Source: Hymenobacter properus (GTDB taxonomy: Bacteria > Bacteroidota > Bacteroidia > Cytophagales > Hymenobacteraceae). Taken from it: a stretch of DNA of 64,000 bases. Below the pieces are notes generated by a model, which saw nothing but the letters and a program-made list of their open reading frames with translations, was not told where the DNA came from and did not search any database. Shown here one piece after another: positions 1 to 8,569 of this stretch (positions within the stretch are counted from its first letter, which is position 1; every line of letters starts with the position of its first letter). The DNA lies in contig NZ_JADQDP010000006.1 of the NCBI RefSeq assembly GCF_015694735.1, positions 108,167-172,166 on the forward strand, written 5' to 3'. The translations under genes were made by a program, and so were the position numbers.

Positions 1-525
1 TGCATGGCCAAGGGCATCACCGCCGGCTACCTGCCCCTGGGCGCCGTGATGGTGGACGAGAAAATTGCCAAGTCCTTCGACGACAAGCCGCTGCCGCTCG
101 GCCTCACGTACTCGGCTCACCCGGTGAGCTGCGCCGCCGCCGTGGCCGTGCTCGACATCTACGAGAGCGACAACCTGCTCGAAAACACCGTGGAAATGGG
201 CAAGTACATGGACGAGCAAGTGGCCCAGCTCATGCGCCACCACCCCAGCATCGGCGACTGGCGCAATACCGGCCTCTTCGGCTGCCTGGAGCTGGTGAAG
301 AACCGCGAAACCAAAGAGCCCATGGCCCCCTGGAACGCCACGCCCGCCCAAATGGACATCATGAACCAGGTAGCCGCCAAAATCCGCGAGCTGGGCATGT
401 ACACCTTCGTGCGCTGGAACTACATCTTCATCTGCCCCCCGCTGAGCATTAACAAGGAGGAAATTGATGAAGGTTTGGCCATTATCAGTGAGGCAATTAG
501 CATTGCGGATAAGTACGTATACTAA
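1..525 (+). CDS. Class III PLP-dependent aminotransferase, 3' part (probable beta-alanine/omega-amino acid aminotransferase)
   Basis: The reading frame is open at base 1, so only the C-terminal 174 residues are in the window. It begins just before the AKGITAGYLPLGA motif, whose lysine forms the Schiff base with PLP in class III aminotransferases; most of the enzyme lies upstream of the window. The C-terminus (WNYIFICPPLSI followed by an EEID helix) resembles taurine/beta-alanine:pyruvate aminotransferases. The next four genes encode reductive pyrimidine breakdown, whose end products are beta-alanine and beta-aminoisobutyrate, so transamination of those to malonate semialdehyde-type products is the likely role. 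The family is clear; the substrate is inferred from neighbours. Confidence 0.85.
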   Translation, partial: CMAKGITAGYLPLGAVMVDEKIAKSFDDKPLPLGLTYSAHPVSCAAAVAVLDIYESDNLLENTVEMGKYMDEQVAQLMRHHPSIGDWRNTGLFGCLELVKNRETKEPMAPWNATPAQMDIMNQVAAKIRELGMYTFVRWNYIFICPPLSINKEEIDEGLAIISEAISIADKYVY

Positions 526-529
526 GCAG

Positions 530-611
530 TAGCGCGGACTTTTAGTCCGCGACACACCATAAATTGAACCGGTATTAATTGCGTGGGGACGCGGACTAAA
601 AGTCCGCGCTA
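530..611. repeat. Intergenic inverted repeat, TAGCGCGGAC family
   Basis: The outer arms (530-551 and 590-611) are inverted copies, and each arm is itself a short hairpin (CGCGGACT, loop TTT, AGTCCGCG). The element begins and ends with TA, like a MITE with a TA target duplication. It lies between the aminotransferase and dihydropyrimidinase genes. A second, more diverged copy is at 34609-34705. Confidence 0.75.
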
Positions 612-620
612 CTTTTCCTT

Positions 621-1994
621 ATGGCTTTACTCTTGAAAAACGGCCGCGTCATTACCGCCGACTCGGACGCCGTCTGCGATATTCTGATTGAAGGCGAAAC
701 CATCGTATCCATTGGCCGCAACTTGTCGGCCGAAGGGGCGGAGGTGATTGATTGCACCGGCAAGCTCGTCATGCCTGGCGGCATCGACCCGCACGTGCAC
801 CTCGAAATGCCCTTTATGGGTACCTTCAGCTCCGATACGTACGAAACCGGCACCCGCGCCGCGCTGCACGGCGGCACTACCACCGTCATCGATTTCATCC
901 TGCAAAAGCAGGGCAATTCGCTGCGTTCGGCCTTCGAGGAGTGGAGCGGGCGCGCCAGCGGCAACGCCGTGGGCGACTACAGCTTCCACATGGCTGTGAC
1001 GGATTTTAACCCCAGCACCAAGGAGGAAATCAAGGACATGGTGGCCGAAGGCATCACATCCTTCAAAACCTTCATGGCCTACAAGGGCGCGCTCATGATT
1101 GATGACGCGCAGATGGTGGGCCTGATGCAGGAGGTGAAAAAGCACGGCGGCCTCGTGACGGCCCACGCCACCAACGGCGACATGATTGACACGCTCATCG
1201 CCCAGCACCGGGCGGCGGGCAAGCTCACGCCGCTCTACCACTACCTCTCGCAGCCCGAAGTGACCGAAGCCGAAGCCTCGGGCCGCTTCGCCGACATCGC
1301 CAACTACACCGGCGTAAACGCCTACATCGTGCACCTTACCTGCGAGGGCGCCCTCAACCAGGTGCGCCGCGCCACCGAGCGCAACCAGCGCGTACTGGTT
1401 GAAACCTGCATTCAGTACCTGGTGCTGGACGCGTCATTGTACGAGGACGAGGCCAACGGCGCGAAGTGGGTGATGTCGCCCCCGCTGCGCGAGAAAAAGG
1501 ACCAGGCCACGCTCTGGGCCGGCATCAACCAGGGCCTCGTGAACGTGGTGGGCACCGACCACTGCCCCTTCATGTGGGAGCAGAAGCTGATGGGCAAGGA
1601 CGACTTCTCCAAGATTCCGAACGGCCATCCCGCCATCGAGCACCGCATGGAATTGCTGTTTTCGGAAGGGGTGAGCACCGGCAAAATCACGCCACAGAAA
1701 TTCGTGGAAGTGACCTCGACTAACCCCGCCAAAATCTTTGGCATGTTCCCCCGCAAAGGCACCATCAGCATCGGCGCCGACGCGGATTTGGTGATATTTG
1801 ACCCACAGAAAAAGCACACCATTTCGGCCAGCACCCACCACATGAACTGCGACTACTCGGCCTACGAAGGCTGGGAACTGACCGGCAAAATCGACACGGT
1901 TTTGCTGCGCGGTAAAGTAGCTGTCGAAGCAGGAGAAACGAGGGTTTCGAAAGGCTACGGACAGTTCATCAAGCGCGGCAAAACGAATATTTAG
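621..1994 (+). CDS. hydA: Dihydropyrimidinase
   Basis: This 457-residue amidohydrolase hydrolyses dihydrouracil or dihydrothymine to the N-carbamoyl-beta-amino acid, the second step of reductive pyrimidine catabolism. Visible binuclear-metal ligands are the PHVH pair (H58, H60), the lysine expected to be carboxylated in SFKTF (K149), H182 in TAHATNGD, H238 in VHLTCEG and D313 in VGTDHCPF. The length is normal for the family. It sits between an aminotransferase gene and a beta-ureidopropionase-like gene on the same strand, which favours dihydropyrimidinase over D-hydantoinase or allantoinase. The start follows the palindromic element that ends at 611. Confidence 0.93.
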   Translation: MALLLKNGRVITADSDAVCDILIEGETIVSIGRNLSAEGAEVIDCTGKLVMPGGIDPHVHLEMPFMGTFSSDTYETGTRAALHGGTTTVIDFILQKQGNSLRSAFEEWSGRASGNAVGDYSFHMAVTDFNPSTKEEIKDMVAEGITSFKTFMAYKGALMIDDAQMVGLMQEVKKHGGLVTAHATNGDMIDTLIAQHRAAGKLTPLYHYLSQPEVTEAEASGRFADIANYTGVNAYIVHLTCEGALNQVRRATERNQRVLVETCIQYLVLDASLYEDEANGAKWVMSPPLREKKDQATLWAGINQGLVNVVGTDHCPFMWEQKLMGKDDFSKIPNGHPAIEHRMELLFSEGVSTGKITPQKFVEVTSTNPAKIFGMFPRKGTISIGADADLVIFDPQKKHTISASTHHMNCDYSAYEGWELTGKIDTVLLRGKVAVEAGETRVSKGYGQFIKRGKTNI

Positions 1995-2012
1995 CCCCGT
2001 CTGTTTTCATTC

Positions 2013-2196
2013 TGTCATTGCGAGGGCGCAGCCCGTGGCAATCCGTCCTCTCACAAGCGACTAACCTAATAATGTGATAGGCTGAATTAATTGAGCTTGT
2101 CATGCTGAAATAAACTCATCACAAAACGAAATTCATCGCTGAGTACAGGACGAATTGTTTCGTCGCCGCTTCATGCGCGGAATGCTCGCAATGACA
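2013..2196. repeat. Intergenic inverted repeat, TGTCATTGCGAG family
   Basis: The sequence opens with TGTCATTGCGAGGGCG and closes with the inverted CTCGCAATGACA. The roughly 160-base interior contains a further fragment (CTTGTCATGCTGA) resembling the GTCATGCTGAGC repeats found elsewhere in the window. It fills the gap between the dihydropyrimidinase and amidase genes; no ORF is convincing here. Confidence 0.65.
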
Positions 2197-2227
2197 AAAA
2201 GAAACGCTCACCCCACCAAAAATTAAA

Positions 2228-3094
2228 ATGCCCAGAATTATCAAATCCGGCCTCATCCAGATGAGCTTGCCGATGACCGAAGGTGAAGGCTCCATCGAGG
2301 AAATCAAAGAAGCCATGGTGCAAAAGCACATTCCGCTCATTGAAGAAGCCGGCCGCCAAGGCGTGCAAATTCTCTGTTTGCAGGAAATCTTCAACACCCC
2401 GTATTTCTGCCCCGGCCAAGACAAAGCCTGGTACGCCTCGGCCGAGCCGGTGCCTGGCCCCACCACCGAGCGCATGGCCGAGTACGCCAAGAAATACAAC
2501 ATGGTGATGATTGTGCCCGTGTACGAGCGCGAGTCGGCCGGCTTCCTCTACAACACAGCCGCCGTGATTGACGCCGACGGAACCTACCTCGGCAAGTACC
2601 GTAAAAACCACATCCCCCACACCACTGGCTTCTGGGAGAAGTTCTTCTTCAAGCCCGGCAACATGGGCTACCCCGTGTTCCAGACTAAGTACGCCAAGGT
2701 GGGCGTCTACATTTGCTACGACCGCCACTTCCCCGACGGCGCCCGCATCCTGGGTTTGAACGGCGCTGAAATTGTATACAACCCCTCGGCCACCGTGGCC
2801 GGCCTCTCGCAGTACCTCTGGAAGCTGGAGCAGCCCGCGCACGCGGCAGCCAACGGCTACTTCATGGGCTGCATCAACCGCGTGGGCGAAGAGAAGCCCT
2901 GGAACCTGGGCCGCTTCTACGGCACCAGCTACTTCGTGGACCCGCGTGGCCAAATCATCGCCGAAGCCGACGAATACAAGGATGAATTACTGGTGGCCGA
3001 ATTCGACCTCGACATGATTGACGAGGTGCGTAACACTTGGCAGTTCTTCCGCGACCGCCGTCCCGAAACCTACGAGAAACTGGTGGAGCTCTAG
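2228..3094 (+). CDS. Nitrilase-superfamily amidohydrolase, probable beta-ureidopropionase
   Basis: This 288-residue carbon-nitrogen hydrolase has the Glu-Lys-Cys triad of the nitrilase superfamily: E53 in LQEIF, K126 in YRKNHIP and C163 in YICYDRHFP. The sequence resembles beta-ureidopropionases and N-carbamoylputrescine amidases, which are hard to separate without phylogeny. Its place directly between dihydropyrimidinase and PreT/PreA argues for beta-ureidopropionase, releasing beta-alanine or beta-aminoisobutyrate with CO2 and ammonia. The ATG at 2228 gives the usual MPRIIKSGLIQM beginning. Confidence 0.9.
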   Translation: MPRIIKSGLIQMSLPMTEGEGSIEEIKEAMVQKHIPLIEEAGRQGVQILCLQEIFNTPYFCPGQDKAWYASAEPVPGPTTERMAEYAKKYNMVMIVPVYERESAGFLYNTAAVIDADGTYLGKYRKNHIPHTTGFWEKFFFKPGNMGYPVFQTKYAKVGVYICYDRHFPDGARILGLNGAEIVYNPSATVAGLSQYLWKLEQPAHAAANGYFMGCINRVGEEKPWNLGRFYGTSYFVDPRGQIIAEADEYKDELLVAEFDLDMIDEVRNTWQFFRDRRPETYEKLVEL

Positions 3095-3096
3095 AA

Positions 3097-3204
3097 GTTT
3101 TGAGTGCTGAATGTTGAGTGTTGAATTGAGCGCCCGATAGAATCCGGTTTCAATTCAGCACTCAATATTCTTCACTCAACATTCAAAACTCAAAACTCAA
3201 CATT
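3097..3204. repeat. AT-rich intergenic inverted repeat (TTTTGAGT / ACTCAAAA)
   Basis: The left part has TTTTGAGTGCTGAATGTTGAG and the right part has its imperfect inverse several times over (CAGCACTCAATATT, CACTCAACATTC, AAAACTCAAAACTC). It separates the amidase and preT genes and stops a few bases before the preT start. The base composition is much more AT-rich than the flanking genes. Confidence 0.6.
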
Positions 3205-3212
3205 GCCAAAAT

Positions 3213-4538
3213 ATGGCCGAATTTTCTACACCCACCACCGAGCAACAATTCGCGGAGAACTTCGCGCAATTGAAGCCGGTGATGAACCGCACCGAGGCGC
3301 TGTACGAGAGCTCCCGCTGCCTCTTCTGCTTCGATGCGCCGTGTATAAAAGCGTGCCCGTCGGGGATTGATATTCCGCAGTTTATTCGCCAGATAAATTC
3401 GGGCAACGACACCGGCGCGGCGCGCACTATTTACGAGGCTAATTATTTCGGCAATGCCTGCGGCAAAGTGTGCCCCACGGAGGTGCTATGCGAAGGCGCC
3501 TGTGTGTACAACTTGCAGGACGTGAAGCCGATTGAAATAGGGCGTCTTCAAAGTTATGCCACCACCAAAGCCATCAAGAGCGGGAAAAAGCTATTCGGGC
3601 CTGGTGAGGATAACGGGAAGAACATAGCCGTAATTGGCGCCGGACCAGCCGGTATTTCGGCGGCTTGCGAGCTGCGGGCGCTGGGGTATGCGGTAGATGT
3701 TTTTGAAGCCAAAGCCCAGCCATCGGGCCTGACGGTGTACGGCGTTGCACCGTACAAAATCACCAACGAAGAAACGCTGGCTGAAATGGCCTATTTGCAA
3801 GCGCAATTCGGCTACAATGTGCATTTTAATTCCGCTATTTCTTCGCGTGCGGAATTAGAAAAATTGGAAAATAAATACGACGCTATTTTCCTCGGAATTG
3901 GCCTTGGCAAAACCAATGAACTGGGATTGCCGGGTGAGGATAAAATTAATTGCACCGGTGCGGTAGAATTCATTGCTGAACTGCGCGAACATCAGCATAA
4001 AGTTGCGGTGGGCCGTAAGGTGATTGTGCTTGGCGGCGGCAACACGGCCATGGATGCGGCTTCGGAATCGTCGCGGCTCGGGGCTGAGCATGTGATTCTT
4101 GCTTATCGCCGTGCCAAGGAGGAAATGGGCGCTTACGAGTTCGAATACGACCTGGCCAAAGGGGTAGGAGTGAAGGGCTTGTTCAACGTGGCGCCGATTG
4201 AAATCACCGGTAACGGCTACGTGGCGGGCGTGAAATTCATTCGCACCGAAGTAAAAGACGGCCGCGTGCAGGAAATTGCCGGTTCTGAGTTTGTGGAACC
4301 TTGCGACATGGTAATTAAAGCCACGGGACAAGCCAAGCAGATGGAATTTCTGAGTTTGATTCCAGGTCTGAAGCTGGATAGCAAGGGCCGCATCATTGCT
4401 GATGCTCACACCGGACAAACATCGAACCCGAAATATTTCGCTTCCGGCGATGCTTGGAACGGCGGGGCGGAAGTGGTGAATGCCGCGGCCGAGGCCAAGC
4501 TCACAGCGCGCGGCATTCACGCTTATCTAACCAAGTAA
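3213..4538 (+). CDS. preT: NAD-dependent dihydropyrimidine dehydrogenase subunit PreT
   Basis: This 441-residue flavoprotein is the electron-input subunit of bacterial dihydropyrimidine dehydrogenase, passing electrons between NAD(H) and PreA. The N-terminal domain carries two cysteine clusters for iron-sulfur centres (C36, C39, C44, C48 and C83, C87, C93, C97). An FAD dinucleotide fold follows (VIGAGPAGIS, about residues 140-150), then a second NAD-binding fold (VIVLGGGNTAMDAA, about 270-285). It is paired with preA as in Escherichia coli. A palindromic repeat occupies most of the 137-base gap to preA. Related glutamate synthase small subunits share the fold, but the adjacent PreA settles the call. 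Confidence 0.93.
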   Translation: MAEFSTPTTEQQFAENFAQLKPVMNRTEALYESSRCLFCFDAPCIKACPSGIDIPQFIRQINSGNDTGAARTIYEANYFGNACGKVCPTEVLCEGACVYNLQDVKPIEIGRLQSYATTKAIKSGKKLFGPGEDNGKNIAVIGAGPAGISAACELRALGYAVDVFEAKAQPSGLTVYGVAPYKITNEETLAEMAYLQAQFGYNVHFNSAISSRAELEKLENKYDAIFLGIGLGKTNELGLPGEDKINCTGAVEFIAELREHQHKVAVGRKVIVLGGGNTAMDAASESSRLGAEHVILAYRRAKEEMGAYEFEYDLAKGVGVKGLFNVAPIEITGNGYVAGVKFIRTEVKDGRVQEIAGSEFVEPCDMVIKATGQAKQMEFLSLIPGLKLDSKGRIIADAHTGQTSNPKYFASGDAWNGGAEVVNAAAEAKLTARGIHAYLTK

Positions 4539-4562
4539 TTCACGTTCGCGAACAGAAAGCAC

Positions 4563-4655
4563 GTCATGCTGAGCGTAGTCGAAGCATCTCGCGTGTGGTA
4601 GTAAATAATTCATTTAACGATGCGAGCGAGATGCTTCGGCTGCGCTCAGCATGAC
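4563..4655. repeat. Palindromic intergenic repeat (GTCATGCTGAGC family)
   Basis: The arms GTCATGCTGAGCGTAGTCGA and the inverse TCGGCTGCGCTCAGCATGAC surround an AT-rich centre. It sits inside the operon, between preT and preA. Confidence 0.85.
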
Positions 4656-4675
4656 GTTCTGAGATATAAAATCCC

Positions 4676-6064
4676 ATGCCCGACCTCTCAATAAATTTCG
4701 CCGGCATCAAAGCGCCGAACCCGTTCTGGCTGGCTTCGGCGCCGCCCACCAATTCCGGCTACCAGGTAATGAAAGCCTTCGACGCCGGCTGGGGCGGCGC
4801 GGTGTGGAAGACCCTGGGCGTGCCCGTCGTGAACGTGTCGAGCCGCTACGGTGGCGTTAACTACCGCGACAAACGACTGGTGGGATTCAACAACATCGAG
4901 CTGATTTCGGACCGGCCGCTTTCGCACAACCTGCGCGAGATTGAGGAAGTGAAGAAGCGCTTCCCCAACCACGCCGTCATTGCCTCGCTCATGGTGCAGA
5001 GCCGGCAGGAGTGGCACGACATCGTGCGCGCCTCGCAGGACGCCGGCGCCGACGGCTTCGAGCTGAACTTTGGCTGCCCGCACGGCATGTGCGAGCGGGG
5101 CATGGGCTCGGCGGTAGGGCAGGAGCCCAAGGTGCTGCAAATGATAGTGGAATGGGTGATGGAAGTGGCCCAGAAGCCGGTCATTGTGAAGCTCACGCCC
5201 AACATCTCCGACATTACTGAACCGGCCTTGGCCGCCCGGCGCGGCGGTGCCGATGCCATCTCGCTCATCAACACCATTCAAAGCATTGTTGGTGTCGACC
5301 TTGATAAGTACGCCCCGTATCCAATTGTAGACGGCAAGGGCACCAACGGCGGCTATTGCGGCCCGGCCGTGAAACCCATTGCCCTGAACATGGTGAAAAA
5401 CTGCGCCCAGCATCCCGATATCCAATTGCCCATTTCGGGCATTGGGGGCATCGAAAACTGGCGCGACGCGGTGGAGCACATCCTGCTGGGAGCCAGCTCG
5501 GTGCAAGTGTGCACGGCGGCCATGCACTTCGGCTTCGGCATCATCCGGGAGATGACGGCGGGCCTGGAACAGTACATGGTGGAGAAAGGCTTCAACACCA
5601 TTTACGACTTCGTGGGCAAGGCCCTGCCCAACGTGCTGCACTGGGAAGACCTGAACATGAAGTACAAGGTGACGGCCAACATCAACGAGGACAAGTGCAT
5701 CGGCTGCCAGCTCTGCTACACGGCCTGCGAAGACGGCGCCCACCAGGCCATCAAGCTCAACGCCGGCACTCGCGTGCCCGAAATCATTGAGGAAAATTGC
5801 GTGGGCTGCAACCTGTGCTCGCTGGTGTGCCCCGTGGAGCAGTGCATCACGATGGAACAAACCGACTCCGGCACCCAGCACCTTACCTGGAAGGAGCGCA
5901 CCGAAGCCGGTGACATTCCCACCAAGTTTGAGGACGAAAAGGCCGGGGGGCGCCACCACTGGGTACCCGAGCCCAGCGCCGCGCTGGGCAAGGAGCGTTA
6001 CAAAACGCTGCCCGGCAAAGCCCGCGTTATCAACGGCGAGACGGAGGTGCCCGCCGAGGCGTAG
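4676..6064 (+). CDS. preA: NAD-dependent dihydropyrimidine dehydrogenase subunit PreA
   Basis: This 462-residue catalytic subunit reduces uracil and thymine to the 5,6-dihydro compounds. Residues 1 to about 330 form a dihydroorotate-dehydrogenase-like FMN barrel (SLMVQSRQEW, ELNFGCPHGMCERGMG, KLTPNISDI, GIGGIENWRDA). Two 4Fe-4S ferredoxin motifs follow (CIGCQLCYTAC and CVGCNLCSLVCP), which take electrons from PreT. A 60-residue tail follows the clusters. In mammalian DPD, as I recall it, the catalytic cysteine lies a few residues after the ERGMG segment; here that stretch reads GSAVGQ and a cysteine occurs earlier (HGMC), so the proton donor should be checked by alignment. It is the last gene of the pyrimidine cluster, and a terminator follows. 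Confidence 0.93.
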   Translation: MPDLSINFAGIKAPNPFWLASAPPTNSGYQVMKAFDAGWGGAVWKTLGVPVVNVSSRYGGVNYRDKRLVGFNNIELISDRPLSHNLREIEEVKKRFPNHAVIASLMVQSRQEWHDIVRASQDAGADGFELNFGCPHGMCERGMGSAVGQEPKVLQMIVEWVMEVAQKPVIVKLTPNISDITEPALAARRGGADAISLINTIQSIVGVDLDKYAPYPIVDGKGTNGGYCGPAVKPIALNMVKNCAQHPDIQLPISGIGGIENWRDAVEHILLGASSVQVCTAAMHFGFGIIREMTAGLEQYMVEKGFNTIYDFVGKALPNVLHWEDLNMKYKVTANINEDKCIGCQLCYTACEDGAHQAIKLNAGTRVPEIIEENCVGCNLCSLVCPVEQCITMEQTDSGTQHLTWKERTEAGDIPTKFEDEKAGGRHHWVPEPSAALGKERYKTLPGKARVINGETEVPAEA

Positions 6065-6099
6065 GCTACCTGTAGTTACACTGCCAGATTATTGGTAAT

Positions 6100-6131
6100 G
6101 AAGCCCCTTTGGTTCTCGCCAATGGGGCTTC
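6100..6131 (+). terminator. Terminator after preA
   Basis: GAAGCCCC (6100-6107) pairs exactly with GGGGCTTC (6124-6131) across a 16-base loop, followed by a moderately T-rich stretch. It overlaps the apparent upstream ATGs of the next ORF, which is one reason the downstream start was placed at 6197. Confidence 0.6.
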
Positions 6132-6196
6132 TGCATTTTGTTGCGAGGTATGTAAGTTTTAATAACTTGCTGGCAACAAGGCACCAATCGAGCCCC

Positions 6197-7141
6197 ATGA
6201 AACACCTGCTACTCTCGCTGCTTCTGGCGCTTCCACTGGCGCTTCGGGCCCAATCAGCCAACCCCGCAATGTGGTGCCCGGCCGGCGCCACGTGGACGTA
6301 TGGCTACGCCCTGTTTGCCGAGCGGGGCACTATCACCGTCCGCTACGCCCGCGACACGGTGGTGGCCGGGCAGCCGGCGCAAGTGCTCACCCGGCAATTA
6401 AATTCGGTGTATTATCCTGGCCCAACGCCCGGCGCCAATTTGTATTGGCCTGTGGTTATCACCCGAGTAGTCGGCCGTCGGGTCGAAGTATGGGCCTATG
6501 GCCAATTCTATACCCTTTACGATTTTGGAGCGCTGCCTGGCAGCACTTGGCCGACAGTTTTGGCGAGCCCTGCCAACGCTTGCCCGCAGGCAAGAAGCAT
6601 GGCGCAAGTAGTCGTCGACAGTGTGGGCACCCAGCAGCTTGCTGGCCACACGTTGCGGTGGTTTCGTGCGCATTTGCTACCCACTGGCGCTAGCACGCAG
6701 GGTTATTGGCACGGGCGGGTGTATGAACAAGTAGGCGGGACCGAATACATGCAGCCGTTGGCACTTGACTGTCCAGTCGTGGATGCAGGCGTCATTGGCC
6801 CGGTTTTCAGCTTCCGCGCAACGGGTTGTCCCACCACCAGTTTCGTTCCTGGTTCGGGTACCCTGGTGCTAGGCAGCGCGCAGGCCCGCGCTGAAGCTGC
6901 CGGCTTTGCCGTTTACCCGAATCCATCGGCCGGCGCGGGCGTGCTGCGGGTGGCGCTGCCCGCGGGTTTCGGCCCGGCCGCGCAGCTGCGTTTACTGGAC
7001 CTGACGGGCCGCCTGGTGCTTTGCCAGCCGGCTCGGAGCGAACCGTTGCTGGACGTGCGCGGCCTGGCGGCGGGCATTTACTCCCTGCAGCTCAGCACGC
7101 AGGGTGCCGCCAGCCTGGTTTGTCGTGTGGTGCTCGAATAA
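6197..7141 (+). CDS. Secreted protein with T9SS type A sorting domain
   Basis: This 314-residue protein is of unknown function. ATG 6197 gives a clean signal peptide (KHLLLSLLLALPLALRAQS); an in-frame ATG at 6092 exists, but its extra codons run through the preA terminator. The middle (about 25-225) has no motif I recognise. The last 80 residues have the T9SS type A layout: AVYPNPSAGAG, then LRLLDLTGR, then LAAGIYSLQL, ending VVLE. Such domains direct export through the outer membrane and are removed there. It stands alone between the pyrimidine operon and a small lipoprotein gene. Confidence 0.85.
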   Translation: MKHLLLSLLLALPLALRAQSANPAMWCPAGATWTYGYALFAERGTITVRYARDTVVAGQPAQVLTRQLNSVYYPGPTPGANLYWPVVITRVVGRRVEVWAYGQFYTLYDFGALPGSTWPTVLASPANACPQARSMAQVVVDSVGTQQLAGHTLRWFRAHLLPTGASTQGYWHGRVYEQVGGTEYMQPLALDCPVVDAGVIGPVFSFRATGCPTTSFVPGSGTLVLGSAQARAEAAGFAVYPNPSAGAGVLRVALPAGFGPAAQLRLLDLTGRLVLCQPARSEPLLDVRGLAAGIYSLQLSTQGAASLVCRVVLE

Positions 7142-7237
7142 GGCCAGGGATGCAACTGAATGTGGTCTGCAATTTGTTGATTGACATATAAGTTACCTCA
7201 CCTATAAATCGACGCGCTTCGGCCGCCTGTCCATATC

Positions 7238-7540
7238 ATGAAAACGAAATCATTGATTTTTGCCCTCGGCATCTGCGTGATGCTGCTTAGCGGCTGCGTG
7301 GCCTCGGTTGGCACAGGCTATGATATGGGGTACGGCTATTACCCGCCGGCCCAGCCTTACTACGGTGGTTATTATGCCCGCCCATACTACGCCCCGCGCC
7401 CTATCATCGTGCGCCCTTACCGTCAGCCCTACCGCCCCAATTATAACGGCTACCGCGGCGACGGCCGCGGCAACTGGAACGGCAACCGCGGCGGCAACAG
7501 CAGTGGCTACCACGGCGGTGGCCACGGTCGCAGCCACTAA
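7238..7540 (+). CDS. Small Tyr/Gly/Pro-rich lipoprotein
   Basis: This 100-residue protein has a lipoprotein signal peptide (hydrophobic stretch then LLSGC, lipidated cysteine C20). The rest is low complexity: Y/P/G-rich to about residue 75 (PYYGGYYARPYYAPRP), then R/G/N-rich, ending in HGGGHGRSH. It resembles the short envelope YXWGXW- or GlyTyr-rich lipoproteins common in Bacteroidota, but I cannot assign a function. A histidine-rich end could bind metal; that is speculation. A strong bidirectional terminator separates it from purU, which converges on it. Confidence 0.75.
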   Translation: MKTKSLIFALGICVMLLSGCVASVGTGYDMGYGYYPPAQPYYGGYYARPYYAPRPIIVRPYRQPYRPNYNGYRGDGRGNWNGNRGGNSSGYHGGGHGRSH

Positions 7541-7564
7541 TCCGGGGTATGCCATTATCACAGC

Positions 7565-7612
7565 CACAAACAGAAGCGGCCCGCAGTGCGCTGCGGGCCG
7601 CTTCTGTTTGTG
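7565..7612. terminator. Strong bidirectional terminator
   Basis: Perfect 22-base arms (7565-7586 and 7591-7612) surround a TGCG tetraloop, with CACAAA at one end and TTTGTG at the other. It serves both the lipoprotein gene and the convergent purU. Confidence 0.9.
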
Positions 7613-7622
7613 GCAAACGCAT

Positions 7623-8456
7623 TCAGTCGAAAATCACCGTTTTGTTGCCGTGCACGAATACCTGCTCGTCAAACACCATTTTGAGCGAGCGGGCCAGCAC
7701 AATCTTCTCCACGTCGCGGCCGGCCTGGGCCATTTCGTGGGCACTCTGGGTGTGGTCGATGGGGATGACGTTTTGGGCGATGATGGGGCCCTGGTCGAGT
7801 TGTTCGTTCACGAAATGGGCAGTGGCGCCAATGATTTTCACTCCCCGGGCATAGGCTTGGGCGTAAGGGCTGGCCCCCACGAAAGCCGGCAGAAACGAAT
7901 GGTGAATGTTGATGAGGCGGTTGGGATAGTGCGCCACAAAATCGGAGGTCAGGATGCGCATGTATTTGGCCAGCACCACGAAGTCGGGTTGATACTGGGC
8001 CAGCACCGCCAGTACTTCGGCCTCGTGCGCTTCGCGCGTGCGGTTGGCGTGGGGCAGGTAGTGGAAGGGCAGGTTGAATTTGCGGGTGAGGTCGCCAAGC
8101 ACCTCGTAGTTGCTCACGACGGCCAGCACCCGGGCATTTAGCTCGCCAAACTCGTGGCGCACCAGCAGCTCGCTCAGGCAGTGATGCTCCTTGGTGGCCA
8201 TGAGCACAATTTTTTTGGGCTGGTTGGTGGTGAGGCGGATGCTGGCCGCCACCGGCAAAGCAGCGCGCAATTCTTCCAGCAGCGTGGCGGCATCAAATGC
8301 ACCGGTGATTTCGGTGCGCATGAAAAAGTAGTTGCCGTCGCGGTCCACGAATTCGCCGTTGCGAACAATGTTGAGGCCGTGTTTGAACAGCACGCCTGTG
8401 ATTTTATAAATCAGGCCCGGCTCGGCGGGGCAATGGATGAGGAGCAGATGCGCCAT
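7623..8456 (-). CDS. purU: Formyltetrahydrofolate deformylase
   Basis: This 277-residue enzyme hydrolyses 10-formyltetrahydrofolate to formate and tetrahydrofolate, balancing the one-carbon pool and feeding formate to PurT-type purine synthesis. The N-terminal ACT domain (about 1-85, beginning HLLLIHCPAEPGLI) is followed by a formyltransferase domain. The catalytic residues of the family are visible: N183 and H185 in NIHHSFLP, and D221 in EQLDQGPII. The length is typical. It is monocistronic and converges on the lipoprotein gene across a strong terminator. A CCTTTGT stretch lies directly upstream of the start. Confidence 0.93.
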   Translation of the reverse strand: MAHLLLIHCPAEPGLIYKITGVLFKHGLNIVRNGEFVDRDGNYFFMRTEITGAFDAATLLEELRAALPVAASIRLTTNQPKKIVLMATKEHHCLSELLVRHEFGELNARVLAVVSNYEVLGDLTRKFNLPFHYLPHANRTREAHEAEVLAVLAQYQPDFVVLAKYMRILTSDFVAHYPNRLINIHHSFLPAFVGASPYAQAYARGVKIIGATAHFVNEQLDQGPIIAQNVIPIDHTQSAHEMAQAGRDVEKIVLARSLKMVFDEQVFVHGNKTVIFD

Positions 8457-8569
8457 ACAAAGGAAAAGTTGTCGTCAGTAAAAGGGCGAAATGCCGGGTT
8501 CTAAAAGCAGCGTGCTGTTGATTGCATCATTACGCCTTTATTTGTTGAGTAATTCAGCTTCAATAATTA

